From assembly GCF_000203795.2 (NCBI RefSeq), contig NW_006281099.1, forward strand, positions 1,615,774-1,679,773: a stretch of 64,000 nucleotides of DNA. The letters run 5' to 3'. The first letter of the stretch is position 1; each line of letters starts with the position of its first letter. This DNA comes from Batrachochytrium dendrobatidis JAM81 (taxonomy: Eukaryota > Chytridiomycota > Chytridiomycetes > Rhizophydiales). Shown here in pieces: positions 62,521 to 64,000 of this stretch. Position numbers and translations under genes: made by a program. The notes beneath the pieces were generated by a model. It did not search any database and was not told the origin of the DNA. It saw only the letters and a list, made by a program, of their open reading frames with translations.

Positions 62521-64000
62521 ATGCAATTCACATCTGCTCTTGTTCTTGCTACTCTTGCAGCCTCTGCTGCCGCGTACCCCAAATGTCCAGGTGGCAGTTG
62601 TGCTCTCACCCAGCAGCCCGCTGCCGAGCAGAATGGTGCTCCTTTGCCTGATGTCGTTGAAGAGGTTCCTACTGAGCAACCTAGCACCACCTGCGCTGGA
62701 GGTGTTTGCCCATTGACTGCTAAATCGGTTCAAGAGGATCCTGCTCCAATTGTTCAGGAGGCCGGTACCACCTGTGCTGGAGGTGTCTGCCCATTGACTA
62801 CCAAACAGCCTGAAATTCCCGCCAAGAAGTCTTGCACTGGAACCGGCTGCAATTCTACAAAGCAGCCCGAGGCACCCCAAGAGCCTGAAGAAGAACCCCA
62901 AGAGTACCAAGACCCCGCACCTCCCGCCAAGAAGTCTTGCACTGGAACCGGCTGCAACTCTACAAAGCAGCCCGAGGCACCCCAAGAGCCTGAAGAAGAA
63001 CCCCAAGAGTACCAAGACCCCGCACCTCCCGCCAAGAAGTCTTGCACTGGAACTGGCTGCAATTCCAAGAAGCCCGAAACTCCTGAATCTGAGGACGAGA
63101 CTGAGGAGGATCCCGACCTTGAGGAGGATGAATATGAGCCCCCTGCCAAGAAGTCTTGCACTGGAACTGGCTGCAATTCCAAGAAGCCCGAAACCCCTCA
63201 GACTCCTGAAGAGCCTGAAGAAGAACTCCAGGAGTACCAAGATCCCGCACCTCCCGCCAAGAAGTCTTGCACTGGAACCGGCTGCAATTCCAAGAAGCCC
63301 GAAACTCCTGAATCTGAGGATGAGACTGAGGAGGATCCCGACCTTGAGGAGGATGAATATGAGCCCCCTGCCAAGAAGTCTTGCACTGGAACTGGCTGCA
63401 CTTCTACAAAGCAGCCCCAGACTCCCCAGACTCCTCAGACTCCCCAGCAACCCCAGACTCCCCAGACTCCTGGAGATGATTCCCAGGTGTACCAAGATCC
63501 CGCACCACCCGCCAAGAAGTCTTGCACTGGAACCAGCTGCACTTATACAAAGCAGCCCGAGACACCCCAGACTCCTCAGACTCCCCAGCAACCTCAGACT
63601 CCCCAGCAACCCCAGACTCCCCAGACTCCTGGAGATGATTCCCAGGTGTACCAAGATCCCGCACCACCCGCCAAGAGTACCGGTAAATCGTGCACATCTG
63701 CCAATCCACCTTCCGCTGGTCAGACTACTGGTAAATCATGCACATCTACCACTCCACCTTCCTCTGGTCAAACCACTGGTCAGACTACTGGTAAATCGTG
63801 CACATCTGCCAATCCACCTTCCGCTGGTCAGACTACTGGTAAATCGTGCACATCTGCCAATCCACCTTCCGCTGGTCAGACTACTGGTAAATCGTGCACA
63901 TCTACCACTCCACCTTCCGCTGGTCAGACTACCGGTAAATCGTGCACATCTGCCAATCCACCTTCCGCTGGTCAGACTACCGGTAAATCGTGCACATCTA
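62521..64000 (+). CDS. Secreted Cys-repeat protein, 3' end outside window
   Basis: Open from ATG 62521 to the right edge (493 codons, no intron, no stop). The first 19 residues (MQFTSALVLATLAASAAAY) are a signal peptide. The mature part begins with C-x4-C motifs: CPGGSC, then CAGGVCPLT twice, then about seven units ending KKSCTGTGC separated by acidic Pro/Glu linkers. After about 63690 the repeat changes to GKSCTSANPPSAGQTT units with a single Cys. Family unknown. A wall or matrix protein cross-linked by disulfides, or a secreted host-contact protein, are possible readings. The minus-strand frames here (for example 62518-63654) are shadows created by the repeats. Confidence 0.8.
   Translation, partial: MQFTSALVLATLAASAAAYPKCPGGSCALTQQPAAEQNGAPLPDVVEEVPTEQPSTTCAGGVCPLTAKSVQEDPAPIVQEAGTTCAGGVCPLTTKQPEIPAKKSCTGTGCNSTKQPEAPQEPEEEPQEYQDPAPPAKKSCTGTGCNSTKQPEAPQEPEEEPQEYQDPAPPAKKSCTGTGCNSKKPETPESEDETEEDPDLEEDEYEPPAKKSCTGTGCNSKKPETPQTPEEPEEELQEYQDPAPPAKKSCTGTGCNSKKPETPESEDETEEDPDLEEDEYEPPAKKSCTGTGCTSTKQPQTPQTPQTPQQPQTPQTPGDDSQVYQDPAPPAKKSCTGTSCTYTKQPETPQTPQTPQQPQTPQQPQTPQTPGDDSQVYQDPAPPAKSTGKSCTSANPPSAGQTTGKSCTSTTPPSSGQTTGQTTGKSCTSANPPSAGQTTGKSCTSANPPSAGQTTGKSCTSTTPPSAGQTTGKSCTSANPPSAGQTTGKSCTS
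62815..64000 (+). repeat. Two adjoining families of coding tandem repeats
   Basis: First block (about 62815-63680): units of roughly 90-135 bp carrying KKSCTGTGC and Pro/Glu linkers; several neighbouring units are nearly identical. Second block (about 63680-64000 and beyond): 48-bp units coding GKSCTSANPPSAGQTT, with Ala/Asn or Thr/Thr variants. The second block continues past the window edge. Confidence 0.85.

Noticed and set aside
62518..63654. 378-codon minus-strand frame, Leu/Gly/Ser-rich
   Set aside because: Antisense shadow of the secreted Cys-repeat gene, which has a signal peptide, TATA box and Cys motifs on the plus strand.

Overview
This is a gene-dense window of nuclear DNA from a fungus. 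The evidence is many short spliceosomal introns (mostly 50-150 nt), a Zn2Cys6 transcription factor, a MNN1-type mannosyltransferase and secreted proteins rich in Thr/Ser or Cys repeats. An axoneme-type beta-tubulin tail, an animal-like membrane-anchored PTH2, a UBAP1-like ESCRT-I protein and an SS18-like protein point to an early-diverging flagellated fungus. A chytrid such as Batrachochytrium or a relative is my inference. Exon structures were built by hand from splice sites, reading phase and family conservation. Where every exon phase closes, I consider the model good.

Layout. 0-9 kb: a ribosomal-L1-domain nucleolar protein (minus, cut by the left edge) lies head to head with POL5/MYBBP1A, followed by a UBAP1-like ESCRT-I gene. 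9.7-17 kb: beta-tubulin, an unknown intronless gene, a 0.5-kb repeat and a Zn2Cys6 factor. 17-28.7 kb: VPS25 (ESCRT-II), an N-terminal methyltransferase head to head with ETFA, a disordered protein, a lysine-rich protein, and the mitochondrial genes SUGCT and TFB1M head to head. ETFA carries a second copy of the 0.5-kb repeat inside an intron. 28.7-37.7 kb: RPP40 head to head with kinesin-1, then TAF7 head to head with dynactin p25. 37.9-43 kb: PTH2 and a two-domain GT14-GT77 glycosyltransferase. 43-51 kb: site-2 protease 38 bp upstream of mevalonate diphosphate decarboxylase, an ULK3-like kinase, eIF2B-gamma and a voltage-sensor-like membrane protein. 53-64 kb: a mucin-like type I membrane protein with two NPLY motifs, an SS18-like protein, a MNN1-like mannosyltransferase, and a secreted Cys-repeat protein cut by the right edge.

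Themes. Several neighbours share a compartment: two nucleolar genes, two mitochondrial genes, and site-2 protease next to a sterol-pathway enzyme. Most of the genome-level novelty lies in a family of short TA-flanked inverted-repeat elements (MITEs), four GC-AG introns, and very small exons (7, 17, 22 and 24 nt). The most unusual proteins are the NPLY-tailed mucin-like protein, the fused glycosyltransferase and the voltage-sensor-only protein. No tRNA, rRNA or CRISPR was seen.
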